Shown piece by piece: positions 1-11,632 of a DNA stretch of 64,000 nucleotides. How positions within the stretch are numbered: position 1 is the stretch's first letter; each line of letters starts with the position of its first letter. The notes below the pieces were generated by a model. The model was not told where the DNA came from and did not search any database. It saw only the letters and a program-made list of their open reading frames with translations. Made by a program: the position numbers and the translations under genes. Origin of the DNA: Monodelphis domestica (taxonomy: Eukaryota; Chordata; Mammalia; Didelphimorphia; Didelphidae); the NCBI RefSeq assembly GCF_027887165.1, contig NC_077227.1, forward strand, positions 81,857,430 through 81,921,429, in the 5' to 3' direction.

Positions 1-280
1 TGGGATAAGAAACATGGGAAGCTGGAATTTAGAGTTCTGGGGAGCCAAATTCTAATTACAGGGCAAAGGAGAAATTCAGACAAATTTTCTAGAAATACAT
101 AAAGAGGGAGAGAATACTTTCAGCTGGGGAGAGGGGGTGTCCATCAAGAAAAATAAGAGGGTAGGGAGTCTGAACTGAGCCTTGAAGGAAGATAAGAATT
201 CCAAAAAGGAGAAATGAGGAGAAAGTACCTTCCAGGCATAATCAAAACCTTAGTGAATGCATGGAAATGGGAGACAAGGT
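1..280 (-). repeat. L2 LINE fragment
   Basis: Phrases such as 'cttgaaggaagataagaatt' and 'ccaggcataat' follow the reverse-strand L2 3' region seen in other copies at 23.3 and 29.6 kb. The copy is old and heavily diverged, and it is cut by the window edge. Confidence 0.5.
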
Positions 281-295
281 TCTGAGGCCAGCATG

Positions 296-480
296 GTGAT
301 GTGGAAAGAGTCCTAGATTTGGAGTCAGAAGATCTGGGCCTGAGCTAGACTCCATTTCTTTGAGATACTACCTGTATAACCCTGGGGGAGGGAGAGAGAT
401 TAAGCATTTATTAAGCCCCTACTAGGTGCCAAGCACTATGCTAGGACCCATACAGATACTATCTCAGTTATTGAACCTTT
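296..480 (+). repeat. MIR/CORE-SINE fragment
   Basis: Contains the head 'agagtcctagatttggagtc', then 'agatctgggcctgagct'. It runs into an L2-like tail ('taagcatttattaagcccct'). Confidence 0.5.
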
Positions 481-867
481 CTGGGCTATGCCTTTCCTGT
501 GAAACCAGGGAGCTGAATTGCTTTCTATCTCTAAATCTATCATCGTGTAATCTTATGTATATGAAAGGCACCTGGGAAGAGGACCTCTAGTGGGATGGTG
601 CAAAACTCATTGAAAAAAAGGTGATGGACTAAAGGTGCAGAATGAGATCTACATCTTTATAATTTGTATTATAAGGGATGGGTTATTTGGGTGCGGGTGT
701 GGGTGTTTGTGTGTGAAATCTGGGAAACAGGGTTATTGATTGTGATGTCAAAAAAAAAAGAAAGGAAAAGAATGTCAAGAAAGCATTGAAAAAAATCACA
801 AATGAGAACAAAAGTTCAGAGGAATATACTGATAATCAGAACAGCTTTAAAGGTATGTGTTGAATTT

Positions 868-1005
868 ATTATGTACTTTTAAAAGTTTCATTTGTTCCTC
901 ACCTCAACATGAGGAGACAAATTCTATTATTATTCCCATTTTATAGTTGAGGCAATCAAGACTGGTTAAGTGACTTGCCCAGGAGACATATAGGTAGTAA
1001 GTGTC
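868..1005 (-). repeat. MIR/CORE-SINE, inverted
   Basis: Reads 'tattcccattttatagttga' and then 'gttaagtgacttgcccagg' on the plus strand, the reverse complement of the MIR core. Confidence 0.65.
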
Positions 1006-1154
1006 TGAAGCTATAAATAATATAGATTTATAGTTTCACCTATAGTCTTCTTTTTCTACTCTTCTTTGCATATGCACATGTAAATGTTTGTTGGTATTAG
1101 TCAAGGGCAAAATAGCAAAAAAAAAAATTTTTTTTTTAAGAAAAGGAAGAGAGG

Positions 1155-1362
1155 GGGCAGTTAGGTGACTCAGTGGATTGAGACCCAGGCCTATAGACAA
1201 CAGGTCCTGTGTTCAAATTAGATCCCAGACACTTCCTGGCCATATGATCCTGGGCAAATCACTTAACCCCCATTGCCTAGCCCTTACAACTCTTCTGCCT
1301 TGGAACCAATCAATACATGGTATTAATTCCAAGATGGAAGGTAAGGGCTCAAAAAAAAAAGA
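1155..1362 (+). mobile_element. tRNA-derived marsupial SINE
   Basis: Starts 'gggggcagttaggtgactca' and carries a degenerate pol III B-box ('gtgttcaaatta'). It has the common 'cctagcccttacaactcttc' block and ends 'ggaaggtaagggctc' plus an A-rich tail. The same family recurs throughout the window. It is not a functional tRNA gene. Confidence 0.85.
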
Positions 1363-2203
1363 AAAAGAAAAAGGAGGGAGAGTGACCTGGAGGTCTATAG
1401 ATAACAGCAACCACAAGGACCAGAACAGGAAGATGAAGGGTACCTCAAAGAGCCAAAGTTATTGAATGATGGTGGCTAAAGCAGTTTGGAAATGGTAAAT
1501 CTAACTCTTCCTCCTGCGCCAGTATCTTAGGAGCCATGAAAGAAGGAACAGCCAACCCTAGAGGGGCATATAAGGAGAGACATGGTTTCTTTCAGAGAAA
1601 GCCAGCTTTCTGTTAGCAACAGAGAATGGAAAGAGAATGAAAGAAACATAGCAGAAAAAGAGTTTAACAATAGAATAGGTTCTACAAAGTATAATGGAAT
1701 GGGAGAGGGAAAGAGGAGAGCCCTAGAGGGTTAGAGATGAGAGGGCTTTTTAAAGTATTTTTGTCTTGACAGCATTTGTGACTTTTTGAATGGCAAAACT
1801 AAGGGATCACAAGGTCAGAATTTCTTAGCTATGAAATGGGGAAAGTGTTAGCTGATCTCAGGACACTCTTGAAGGGAGCAGTGTTTGGGAGGGCAATATG
1901 GCATCTATAGTCCCAGGTACCATGGATCAGAAGAGCCTTTTCCTTCTTCGGTTCCTTGCCACTATAATCTTTATGAAGGCTCTGAGCAGCAGTAATGATA
2001 GTAATATACATTTCTTCACTTTAGTTCAAATTGCCCTTACCTTCCTAGGTCATGTAGTAAAGGAGGGAGGAATAAACCCTTTCCCCTTGTTCTTCTGAAG
2101 TTCACACCTTGCCACACACTCACCTTGAATGATTCCCACCATCTATTTCCTAGAAGTCATGCAACCAAGTGGAATGAGAACTTTGCAAATGTATGTTATC
2201 AGG

Positions 2204-2372
2204 GGCCGCTAAGTGACTTAGTGGATAGGGCACCAGACCTGGAGTCAGAAGGATTGGGGTTCAAATCTGGTCAGCTGTGTGACCCTGGGTAAATCACTTA
2301 ACCCTCTCATTGGCCTATTCCTTTCCCTTCTGTCTTGGACATATTACTGAAACAGAAAATAAGGGTTAAAAA
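2204..2372 (+). mobile_element. tRNA-derived SINE, diverged
   Basis: Starts 'ggccgctaagtgacttagtg', has a B-box-like 'ggttcaaatctgg' and ends in an A-rich 'gggttaaaaaaaa'. It belongs to the variant with 'agtggatagggcaccagacc', slightly different from the 1.2-kb copy. Confidence 0.75.
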
Positions 2373-2639
2373 AAAGTATATTTCCTCATCTCAACTGAGT
2401 CCTCACTGCAGCAAGAAAATCCTTTTATTTCTCATAATCAATTCTCTGTCAAGAATCTCATTCCTGTTTCTGCTCCCAACATGAAATGATGACTATACAC
2501 TATACTCTTCTGAGAAAAGAGAGACCATTCACCAGGAGCTCTCTCTGGTTTCCTTTTGGAACTTTTCTGGCTAGTAGAATTGGCCTTCCTACTGTTTCTC
2601 ATACCCAACATTCCATCTTTGGTCATTCTTTTGCTCTTT

Positions 2640-2880
2640 TCTTCCATATATAGAGTGCTTTCCCTCCTTGCCTTTGTCTCTTAGGATCCCTTCTTTCCTT
2701 CAAAACTCAACTCTAGTTCCATCTAAATAACACCTCACCAGCTGTCTTGTGTTTATTTTTCTTTTTAATATATAGTTGTCGAGGTCCATGATGTTTCCCC
2801 TGGTAGAGAGAAGGGATTATTCCTAGCGCAGTACCTGGCACAGAGTAGGTGCTTGTTGACTAATTATTTGATTTCTGAGA
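2640..2880 (+). repeat. L2 LINE 3' end
   Basis: The L2 tail is recognisable in 'gcagtacctggcacagagta' followed by 'ggtgcttgttgactaatta', preceded by the T/C-rich ORF2-end segment. Confidence 0.6.
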
Positions 2881-3179
2881 TGGGAGCCCAGGAGTTGATC
2901 TGGGTATGACAGGAAGATAGATGGAAGTGGTGTCAGAGAAATTCTGGTATTAAAGGAGGCCTTTAGCCCTGGGATGCTTAGACACCCAGTCCTTCTCACC
3001 ATAATGTGGGGGGGGGGGGGGAGCGGCATGGTGTGGTGCAGTGCGACGCAACGGGGCAGCAGTAGTCTGGCCTGCCAAGCAAGAGAGAGAAGGGGGTTCT
3101 GGCTTTCATGATGCTCCCCTTATTCTGCCAAGACAGACTCAGCTTTTTACTTCTGAGGGTACATTAGCCCTTTTCCCAA

Positions 3180-3850
3180 TCTTGTCGAAGTTTACCCACC
3201 TAATAAACCGGTAGGAGTAAGTAGGACTCCAATACAGGTCTCCAGCCTGCAAAGCCATTCCTCTTCCACCTTTTAAGCTTTATGGTAACTGAAAATGGAA
3301 GTGACATGGGCACTGTACCCCAGAAACCCAGGCCAACTATTATGAGGGAAACTCCTTTGCTTTGCATCCTTGTGACTCTTAACCAAGAAACACCCAATGA
3401 CCCCACCCAGGGTCCTGAGATGTTTACCCTCTTTTGTCTTCTAGATTTAAGGTAGACAAAGAAATGAATCTTTATGCCTCCAGGCAGACCCCAGTCAGAT
3501 GACCACCTCACCCCACCAAATGCCCGAGGGACTAACACTCACTCTGGTCTCCTCCACACCAGGACCTAGCATCTAAAGTGTATATAAACCCCAGAACTGA
3601 TGTCGTCTGGGGGACAGCCTCTCCATCCATGCTGTCCCCTTGGGGGAACAGCCTTTCCTTTCATACTGTCCTCCTGGAAGAACTGCTCCCCATCTTGCTG
3701 TTCTACCCTTCTATCCTCCTGGCCACTCTCAACATTACTTTCTAAATTAATCTCTTTTTTGTTTTTAAGCTAAGTTTTGGAGTCTTGCATGCTTGCAAAA
3801 GGTATCCTTCCCAAACCCTAAGGGTATCCTTCCTGCCCATAACAGAAGAA
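3180..3850 (+). mobile_element. Possible solo LTR (fossil)
   Basis: A TATA box (tatataaa, 3581-3588) is followed by a CT-rich leader with repeated 'ctgtcc' units and a T-rich end, the layout of an LTR U3-R-U5. Ends are not resolved and no internal retroviral region is visible next to it. Family unassigned. Confidence 0.35.
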
Positions 3851-4124
3851 TTTAGGCAGAGACAATTTTCTAAAAAAAAAAAAAATCCCCCAAACTTTGA
3901 ACATTTAGTTGATGAGGATTTCATATTAAGCAAAGCTAGTATAATTATTCTGAACTGGGGCAAGGTGGGAAGTGAAGAAGCAAAACTTTCATTGTATTTC
4001 ATTTAATGCCTAGAGTCCTTAAAGGAGAACATTTCCCACACACCTATAATAGTTAGAGTTAGTCCTATCCATAATTTCATCATCCCTTCAAAGAAGCAGA
4101 CTGGTACCTCCTCTGTAATTTCTT

Positions 4125-4333
4125 TTTCTTTTTTTTTTAAACCCTTACCTTCCGTCTTGGAGTCAATACTGTGTATTGGCTCCAAGGCAGAAGAGTGGTA
4201 AGGGCTAGGCAATGGGGGTCAAGTGACTTGCCCAGGGTCACACATGTAGGAAGTGTCTGAGGCCAGATTTGAACCTAGGACCTCCCATCTCTAGGGCTGG
4301 CTCTCAATCCACTGAGCTACCCAGCTGCCCCCT
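4125..4333 (-). mobile_element. tRNA-derived SINE, inverted
   Basis: The plus strand reads from the T-rich tail through 'cttaccttccgtcttggagt' to 'actgagctacccagctgccc'. Nearly full length. Confidence 0.88.
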
Positions 4334-4539
4334 TCCTCTGTAATTTCTAGTGTTATCCTCCTGTAGGGACTAAGAGTTTAGGTGATTCAGAGGTGGTCAC
4401 GCAGCAGGTATTTACACCCACGTCTCTCTGATGTACCATGCGGATCTTCTATAGCTTGGAGATAGCAATAACAATAACAACAGATACAGAAATGTACATA
4501 AACATACATACATAAATATATAATCATTACAGTTTGTGT

Positions 4540-4885
4540 TCCTGTCATCTTTTACAAAGAGATAGTTTACAAAGCACCTTCCTCACCACAACCTGTGATT
4601 TAGATAGCATGGCCATTACTGGGCCAGTTCTAAAGAGAAAAAACTATCTCGGAGGGATTAAGTACCTTCTTCAAGGTCAACATTTAGTAAGTAGCAGAGC
4701 TGAGATTAAAACCAATGTCCCCTGTCTTTAGATCTGTCTTTAGCTCTTTTTACTCCACTTATACTGCGTAGCACTTTAGGGCTTGCAAAACTCATTTCTC
4801 AGAGCAACTTTGTTAGTGCCAGTATGATTAGCCACATCTCACAGATGAGGAAATTGAGGTTTTACAGAAGTGAAGTGACTTTATC
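4540..4885 (-). repeat. Two MIR-type CORE-SINE copies, inverted
   Basis: 4540-4735 has a degraded core with 'ttagtaagtagcagagctga'. 4765-4885 has 'acagatgaggaaattgaggt' and 'agaagtgaagtgact'. Both read as reverse complements of MIR and both are old. Confidence 0.55.
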
Positions 4886-4893
4886 CCCCCCAT

Positions 4894-4938
4894 TTTATGA
4901 CATTTACAAATGTCATAAAGGAGGGCTCACCCTCCTTT
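4894..4938. repeat. Two adjacent perfect hairpins
   Basis: The first has 12-bp arms (tttatgacattt at 4894-4905, with its complement at 4908-4919) and a 2-nt loop. The second has 9-bp arms (aaaggaggg at 4917-4925, with its complement at 4930-4938) and the loop ctca. The stems share three bases, so only one can form fully at a time. Confidence 0.8.
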
Positions 4939-5360
4939 GTAACTGTAGTAAATATATGTGGTTGGGACCCACAATAGAAAGATAAGGCCGCACTGGGTAT
5001 CATCTGAATAGATACCTTATCTGAAAACTAGACTGCCCTAAGAAGGGAAGAAGAAGAGAAACTACAATTTCCACCTTTGTAGAAAGTAGGAAGAAGAACT
5101 TGCAGACTACCACCAGCCTAGCAGGAAAGAAGCAGGAAGGAGCCGAGGATGCTATGACTGGGTGATCTCTCTTTCACTCTCCTACTTCCTGTATCTCTCT
5201 ATCTTACATCAAATATCTGGAGCTGAGGGGACTGATAAAAGGCTTCAGAATAAAAGACACTGCCCTTAATCATCCTTAGGGAAGGATAACACTTAGCTTA
5301 CTGATCCATCTTCCTTGCCCTTAGCCAAAAAGCTGTTTATGTAAATGAGAGTGTCAAGGA
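4939..5360. other. Unassigned, LTR-like composition
   Basis: No reading frame of note. The motif 'cagaataaaagacactgccc' (near 5250) resembles an LTR R region, but no ends or repeats were found to prove it. Confidence 0.25.
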
Positions 5361-5757
5361 GGAAATCTAGAGATCCCCAGTTTATTTAGTAGGGAAGTAG
5401 AAACCCCAGGTTTTGACCTTGTCACAGGAGAGGTTTCCCCCTGAGGGAAGATCCCACTTCACCAGACAAAGGCATCCACTTCAGGTGGGAGATAAGCCCC
5501 ACTCCAAGTCCAGTGACTGGTGCTACAGGCAGCTGGTCAGTCTAGCAAGCTGAGTTCGATCCTTGGAAGGAGGGTGTGATATACTGGGGGAAAGGCTTCT
5601 GGAGATGACTTCGGATGGGGCTTATCTCCCACCTGAAGTGGATGTCTATTGTCTGGTGAAGTGGGATCTTCCCTCAGGGGGAAACCTCTCCTGTGACAAG
5701 GTCAAAACCTGGGATTTCTACTTCCCTACTAAATAAACTGGGGATCTCTAGATTTCC
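5361..5757. repeat. Long inverted repeat (foldback), ~140-bp arms
   Basis: The left arm, 5361-5500, and the right arm, 5618-5757, are reverse complements with only about three differences (a C/T change near 5406 and a small change near 5469). The arms start ggaaatctagagatcccc on both outer edges, and similarity stops abruptly there. The spacer of about 117 bp shows no coding capacity; weak similarity continues a few bases into it. This may be a foldback transposon or two copies of one repeat inserted head to head. Confidence 0.85.
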
Positions 5758-5789
5758 ACATTGACAAGAATCAAGAAGTTCTGTTGTCC

Positions 5790-6022
5790 TTCAGCCAGAA
5801 CATTTCTTGTCCCCCTTCTGGAGTTTTCTTGGCAAAGATACTGGAGTGGTTTTTCATTTCCTTTTCCAGGTCATTTTACAGATGATGAAACTGAGGCAGT
5901 GTATTGTGACTTGCCCAAGATTGCATCCCTAGGGAGTGTCTGAAGACAGATTTAAACTCAGGAAGATGTTTTGCTGATTTCAGGTCCAGTATTCTATTCA
6001 TAGCACCATCTAGCTGCCCAGG
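5790..6022 (-). mobile_element. RTE-tailed SINE, inverted
   Basis: The plus strand shows 'ttttcttggcaaagatactg', 'gaaactgaggcagtg' and finally 'accatctagctgccca', the reverse of a tRNA-headed SINE with an RTE/BovB-like tail. Confidence 0.65.
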
Positions 6023-6024
6023 AA

Positions 6025-7500
6025 TATCTAGTATACCTCTTTATCAAGATAAGCAATAAATACAAATAAGAAAAATAATACAGATTAGAGAAGGCAAAAG
6101 ATACCCTGTGTTTGTGGCATAGTGGATAGCAGATTTATTTTCAATTATTTGATTCAAAGATTTCCCCCCAGTTATTTTTCTATAAAGTCTGTCCAATACT
6201 TAATTCAGTAGAGGAGGCCACACAGATCTCCTTTTCTTGACCTGAAAGTATCTTATACAAATTATTATATGCGAAAACTTACACATGTAATTATATGTCT
6301 GTGTATGTATGTATGTACATCTGTGTTTAATAAAGAGATTTAAATTAGACATTTCCATTGTGTTCAATAAAATGTGTTCTATTTTACATACAGGATTATT
6401 CCATTGCCATGTCCTTGGGTTGCACTGAGATATTGACACTTTTCCACTGATTTCCCTTCCATAGTGGCAGCTCCCCTTAATGAATTTACTTTTAAACTAT
6501 CTGGCTGAGGGTTAAAGGAAGTTGTTACCACACTGCAAAACTAACCGATACATATCAAAATCAGACCTGAGACCGAAAACCTTTGAGAAAGAAAGTTAGA
6601 AAAAAAATTTTTCTTTCCCTAAACATCTTTTTATTTATTTTAGATTGTGGAACTTAAAAAAAAAATTAATGCTAGGTATTAACCATGGATAAAATGTTTT
6701 AAAATAAGGTGTTCATTATTCCTGGTCTTTATTCATTAATAATTATTCCTGAATATATTCAATAGGAGCATTTTTAGGTAAAACTTAAGACACAATAAAT
6801 GCAGGGCATTTTCAGATATCTGGTCTGGGAATATAGTCTAGTATTCCTGAGATCATCCCTCATACAACACAGGAGCAAGATCTCTGTGTGACAGAGGCCT
6901 TGTGTCAAGAACAGAGTGCACTTCCTACTACTGCCTTCTATCCTAAGGAGAGAAGCTTAGGCTGACAGCTCTCCAGAGTGTTGAGTCAGAGGAGCCTGGA
7001 GCCAGATATTTTCACAGGCTGAGTCTCCTAGTGACCTGAGAAAACCTAGTCTACCCTGGCCTGAGCCCAGCATCCGTGGGCAGACACAACAAACAGACCC
7101 ATGACCAGTTTTATCCTTGCCTGTCTCAAACACAGACAGATAAGATTTATCCTTTGGGTCAAAATCCCATAGAAGAAAACCCAAGGAAATAATACAGACT
7201 CCTCTATGAAAAACATTTAGGAATGGCAACTCAAGACCATCCTGTGAACGGAACCCCATATCCCATCCACTCCTTCCTCTCCACCAGAACTGTATCTTAC
7301 TTGAATGCATACAAAAGTATAATTCCTATAGCACGCTTTCTCCTACAAAGGACCCCCAGAATTCTACCCCATGTTCAGGGCACTCTGTGGGTCCACACAC
7401 ATTCAAACTAATAATTCAAACCCCAACGGATGTATTTATTTTCTTCAGAGGAAACAATTAGTTCAAAGCACAGACATTTAATGAAATAGAATAAGGATCT
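6025..7500. other. No gene seen
   Basis: AT-rich sequence with a short GTAT-rich run near 6.3 kb. The 117-codon open frame at 6957-7310 (minus) has no recognisable domain or splice context. I see no assignable repeat. Confidence 0.4.
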
Positions 7501-7502
7501 TA

Positions 7503-7915
7503 GGGGCAGAGGGGGTAGCTCAGTGGATTGAGAGTCAGGCCTAGAGACAGGAGTTCCTAGATTCAAATCTGGTCTCAGACACTTCCCAGCTGTATGACCC
7601 TGGGTAAGTCACTTGACTCTCATTGCCTAGCCCTTACCAGTCTTCTGCCTTGGAACCAATACACAGTATTGATTCCAAGATGGAAGGTAAGGGTTTTAAA
7701 AAAACCAAAACTACCACTCATCTTCCCAAGTTCAAATCTGACCACAGACACTTACTAGCTGGGTGACCCTGAACAAGTCATTTTACCCTGTTTGCCTTGG
7801 TTTCCTCATCTGTAAAATGAGCTGGAGAAGGAAATGGTAAGCCACTCTAGCATCTGTCAAGAAAACAGCCAATGGGGTTATGAAGAGTCAGACATGACTG
7901 AAAACTACTGAACAA
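7503..7915 (+). mobile_element. tRNA-derived SINE followed by an RTE-tailed SINE fragment
   Basis: 7503-7702 is a full SINE ending 'ggaaggtaagggttt' plus an A-rich tail. 7715-7915 continues in the same direction with 'tgaccctgaacaagtcattt', 'cctcatctgtaaaatgag' and the RTE-type end 'gagtcagacatgactgaaa'. The second was probably 5'-truncated, or split by the first. Confidence 0.8.
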
Positions 7916-7919
7916 CAAA

Positions 7920-8085
7920 TAAATGCAAACCCATGCACAGTGTGTACATATTTGTTTATGTTCATATTCATGTCTGTGTATATATGCTTGTGTCTGAGTA
8001 TGTATGCATGTAAATTTGTTTGTATACATGAGTACACGTATGCACAAATGTGTTTGTGTAGTATGTGTGTATATATACATGCATA
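7920..8085. repeat. TG-rich degenerate microsatellite
   Basis: Imperfect TG/TATG repeats over about 160 bp, grown from the 3' end of the preceding SINE. Confidence 0.7.
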
Positions 8086-8346
8086 TCTCTTTCCATAGTG
8101 TTTTATTTCAGTAAACTTTTATTATTTATTAGTGGCAGCATTTAGAATGGCAGCCATGGTCCAAGGTATACTAAAAGGTATGATGGGAACCTTGGTTCTT
8201 CCATCCTTCTGTTTCAGGCATTTACTAATGTTGCCACCTTTTGCCTCAGCGCAACTAACTAATCCTTTTTGTGCATGTTCCACTTTGTATTTTTATGGTA
8301 ACCCTCCCCATTCTTTTCTTTACCTGCCTTTTAAGATGTATTGATT

Positions 8347-8535
8347 TGGGGCAGGTAGGTGGCTCAGTGGATTGAGAGCCAGACCTGGAGATGGGAGGTC
8401 CTGGGTTCAAATGTGACCTCTGGGTACTTCCTAGCTGTGTGACCCTGGGCAAATCACTTAACCTCAATTGCCACTCTTTCCCTGTGGAACTGATGTACTT
8501 ATCCTAAGACAAAAGTTAAGGGTTTAAAAAAATAA
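8347..8535 (+). mobile_element. tRNA-derived SINE
   Basis: Starts 'ggggcaggtaggtggctcag', has the B-box-like 'gggttcaaatgtga', and ends 'aaaagttaagggtttaaaaa'. The 'cctagcccttacc' block is missing, so this is a shorter variant. Confidence 0.8.
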
Positions 8536-9059
8536 GATTTATTAATTTCTTCCTTCCCTTTTTTGTCTTTTTTAATGATTTTATGGCTTTAGGTAATTAT
8601 ACATTTAATGAAGGATATTTAATATTTTTAGGACCTAATCTATGTAATGCAATAATATCTGCAAATAGGTTTATTTAAAGAACCATGATATCAATAAAGA
8701 ATTTTTCTATTTGGATCCTTCACATTAATACTACTACTGATGGATGCCCTAGGACCTAGGTGGACATGTGTCCTTGTTTTGTGACTCACCTGATATTGAT
8801 ATTCAGTTGGTTGCTAAACAGAATTCCTACATGGTTCTCTTTTTCATAGAACCTTGTATGTTTTTAACACATTTAGGAAAATAATCTGAGGCAAGCCTTT
8901 AAGGCATGTTGTTCTACTGAGTCAAATGCTCTTTTAAAAAACAGACATGACATTCTCTTCACTTTATATAACAAGACTATGAAACCAAGATTTACCATAG
9001 AAAATTACCTGCAAAAGCCCATCTGAGCCCTTCTCACATTTACATCAAGGATAAACACC

Positions 9060-10130
9060 CACAATATGTAGATATGACCGTTTCACAAAAACAGAAATAA
9101 GAAAGATAAGAAAAAATTGAGATAAGAAAGTGGGGCATATGGGTTTATAGTTGCTGATATTTTCTTGTTTTGATTTTTAGGTTAATAGTATGGCCAAATT
9201 TTTTTTTTCCATTCTTTTGGAATCTTTTCCATATTATATCTTCAAAATAGATCTCTAAGTATCATTGTAATGGAATGAATGACACAATTTTATTCTAATA
9301 TTTGATTAGATTTAGCTTCTTTTCTCAAAATCTTAAGTGTTACAACTTTTTCACATAATACCAGAGGTGTTTAGTTGCTTCTACTATTATTAATGAACCT
9401 GGCAGATACGTTCTTTTTAACTTCATCATTTTTCTAACTTACCTAAAAATTATTTGGAATGATTGATCTTCGTTGGTCAATGGCCAATCTTTTTGTAGAC
9501 TTGTTTTCTTCTCAGCTGCTTTTTGATATCTATGTGGCAATACACTCTCTATTTTTCCAGCAAACTCCTCTATAATATTTTGAAAATTAACTCCCTTTAT
9601 AAAGGAATGCTGTACTTGGCTGCTATATCTCAGCATAGCAGCTAGATCAAGTAATTTCTGGATAGGTTTTTTTCTTAGATCCTTCCAGCCTCCTCATTGT
9701 GGTGCTTTGTGGCAGTGAATCTACTCTAAGAAATGATTCGATAGTCTTTACTTTTGTCTATTCCTCCCAACCTTTTTTTCATAATTACACAAATTATCTT
9801 CTCTTGTTGATCTTTTCATAATATTTTGATCTTTGCTTTACTAAGTTGATGATCTGATTGTACGTGGACAGCTAGTTATGAAATGACTCTTATATTAGCT
9901 ACTAGTCAATTCCTGGCTATTAGTACATGGTTGATTTTTTTTTTTTATAATGACCATCACATCTAGTTCCTAACAACTCTTCTTGAAGAAAATACTCATG
10001 ATGTGCCTGAATGAGTCTTCTGATTCTGATATCCACCTCTTTGGCTTCTTTCATTTCTTGAAGCCAAAACATTTTTTCAAATGTAGTTTTTCCCATTATT
10101 CTCTGTGTCCACTTTAGTATTGAAAGTCAC
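9060..10130 (-). repeat. RTE-type LINE remnant, inverted
   Basis: Translated on the minus strand, about 9.20-9.24 kb gives an IPKEWKK-like segment and the next stretch is reminiscent of the RTE reverse transcriptase. Near 10.03-10.10 kb a run MFWLQEMKEAKEVDIRIRR is readable. Many interruptions make it an old, non-functional copy. L1 is a less likely alternative. Confidence 0.4.
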
Positions 10131-10199
10131 AAAGGATAAAGATAGATATTGACATAGATATATATTATGTCTATATTGATTTTAAAGCTTCCCAAGGGG

Positions 10200-10845
10200 A
10201 GAGAAGCTTTAAGGTAGGAAGATAGAGGAAGGATAGAAGTTTTGGATACCACGAGGGGGATGGCGGAGCCAAATTATAGATATGAGGTGGCAGGAATGAG
10301 TCAGAAATCCAGGCCTTATTAATTATCAATAAGCCACAGCAATACTCCAATCAGTGGACTACTCAGAAGGCTTGTACCGTCCAGTGATCCAAACTTAATA
10401 CCACACAGGTCGGAGAGATGCTAGAGAAAAGAAAATGCCTGGCCGAAGGCCAGGTCCCAGGTGAGAGAGATAGAGAAGGAAAGCTCCAGCAAGGACAGGC
10501 ATCAGTGCGAGCTGAGATCCAAGTGAGGAAGAGAGAAAGGAGAGGAAAAGAGAGAGGTGGAGCCTGCTGCAGCTGTATTTAATCTCTTTGATATGCAAAT
10601 ATACACAACACATAGGGATGATTATCATTGGTTAATGACAAGATATAGGTGTGGTTTCTCTTAGCCAGGTGAGCACAAAGAAACCTATTTTCCCACCTAA
10701 CCTGGGGGAAGCTGGGATCAAGGGTCAGAGGCTTTCCCAGCCATGTGCAAGACTGAGCATGCTCAAGACTGAGCATGCTCTCTTCTAAGACAATCTGTAC
10801 ATACTGTTTCCCTTGCCCCTAGACAGGTGTGGACTGCTACAGATT
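10200..10845 (-). mobile_element. Solo LTR candidate (fossil), minus orientation
   Basis: Read on the minus strand it begins TGTAGCAGTCCACACC near 10845. It carries two tandem copies of a 16-bp motif (10749-10780), a TATA-like TTAAATAC near 10578, a CT-rich leader and an R/U5-like end with 'attaataaggcctgg'. The downstream end is not resolved. No gag, pol or env sequence lies next to it. Confidence 0.5.
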
Positions 10846-10867
10846 TAGTTTGAAGAATCTTATTAAG

Positions 10868-10913
10868 TTTTTTATATATGTATATATATATATGTATATA
10901 TACATATATAAAT
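10868..10913. repeat. TATA/TATG microsatellite
   Basis: Imperfect (TA)n with GTATA units. Confidence 0.8.
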
Positions 10914-11239
10914 AGTTTCTTTACTTTATCTCCTGCAATTGTTGTTAGCCCATAAGCTGAAACTGTCTTCAAAATGGTCTGTTTTGTGCACCCATTATGA
11001 ACACTGCAAGGTGAGTTAACCTAGTATTTGGTAAAACCAACTCAACCAACTATTCTACACACTTCTTGGAGGAGAACCTATGAGTCACCATTCCATTGAC
11101 CTGTAATATCTTTATATCTTCCTGCTTTATTTATAGTTAAAATGTCAGTATAGGTATAGTTCGGGTCTCTAGTAATACATCAACTTGCTACTGATTATAT
11201 TTAAGAATATCAGTAGGCTTACTGCCATTTGTATTTTCA

Positions 11240-11555
11240 CTGGCTCTCATTCTCTCATTCTTGGAGTGCTCTCCTTCTTCATTGCCTTTTGTCTTCCCTG
11301 ACTTCTTTCAGATCCCAGCTAAAATCTCACCTGGTACAGGAAACCTTTCCTAATCCCTCTTAATTCATTTGTCTTCTCTCTGTTGATTATTTCCAATTTA
11401 TCTTCTGTATGGCATGTTAATATATGGTCATTTGTATGTTGTCTTCCCCATTAGATTATAAACTTATTCAAAGCAGGAATTTTAATCTTTGTATCTATAG
11501 CATTTAGCACAGTGCCTAGTGGTGAGTGAATGATTCTTGACTGAATGATTAACAG
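11240..11555 (+). repeat. L2 LINE 3' end
   Basis: A long, recognisable L2 terminus: 'ctcacctggtacaggaaacc', 'ttgattatttccaattta', 'tagattataaacttattc', and the final 'agcacagtgcctagtggtga'. Confidence 0.8.
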
Positions 11556-11632
11556 TCCAAGAACTGTTTGATTCTTAGTCTCCTCTGCCCTCTTTTCTTC
11601 CATTCTGACATTGTAGAAATATATGGGAGTTG

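Noticed and set aside
1155-1362. tRNA-like A/B boxes in SINEs taken as tRNA genes
   Set aside because: The heads are degenerate, lack a complete cloverleaf and CCA-side pairing, and recur in many diverged copies with SINE bodies.
6957-7310. 117-codon minus-strand open frame
   Set aside because: Residue composition and lack of any known domain or splice context make it a chance frame.
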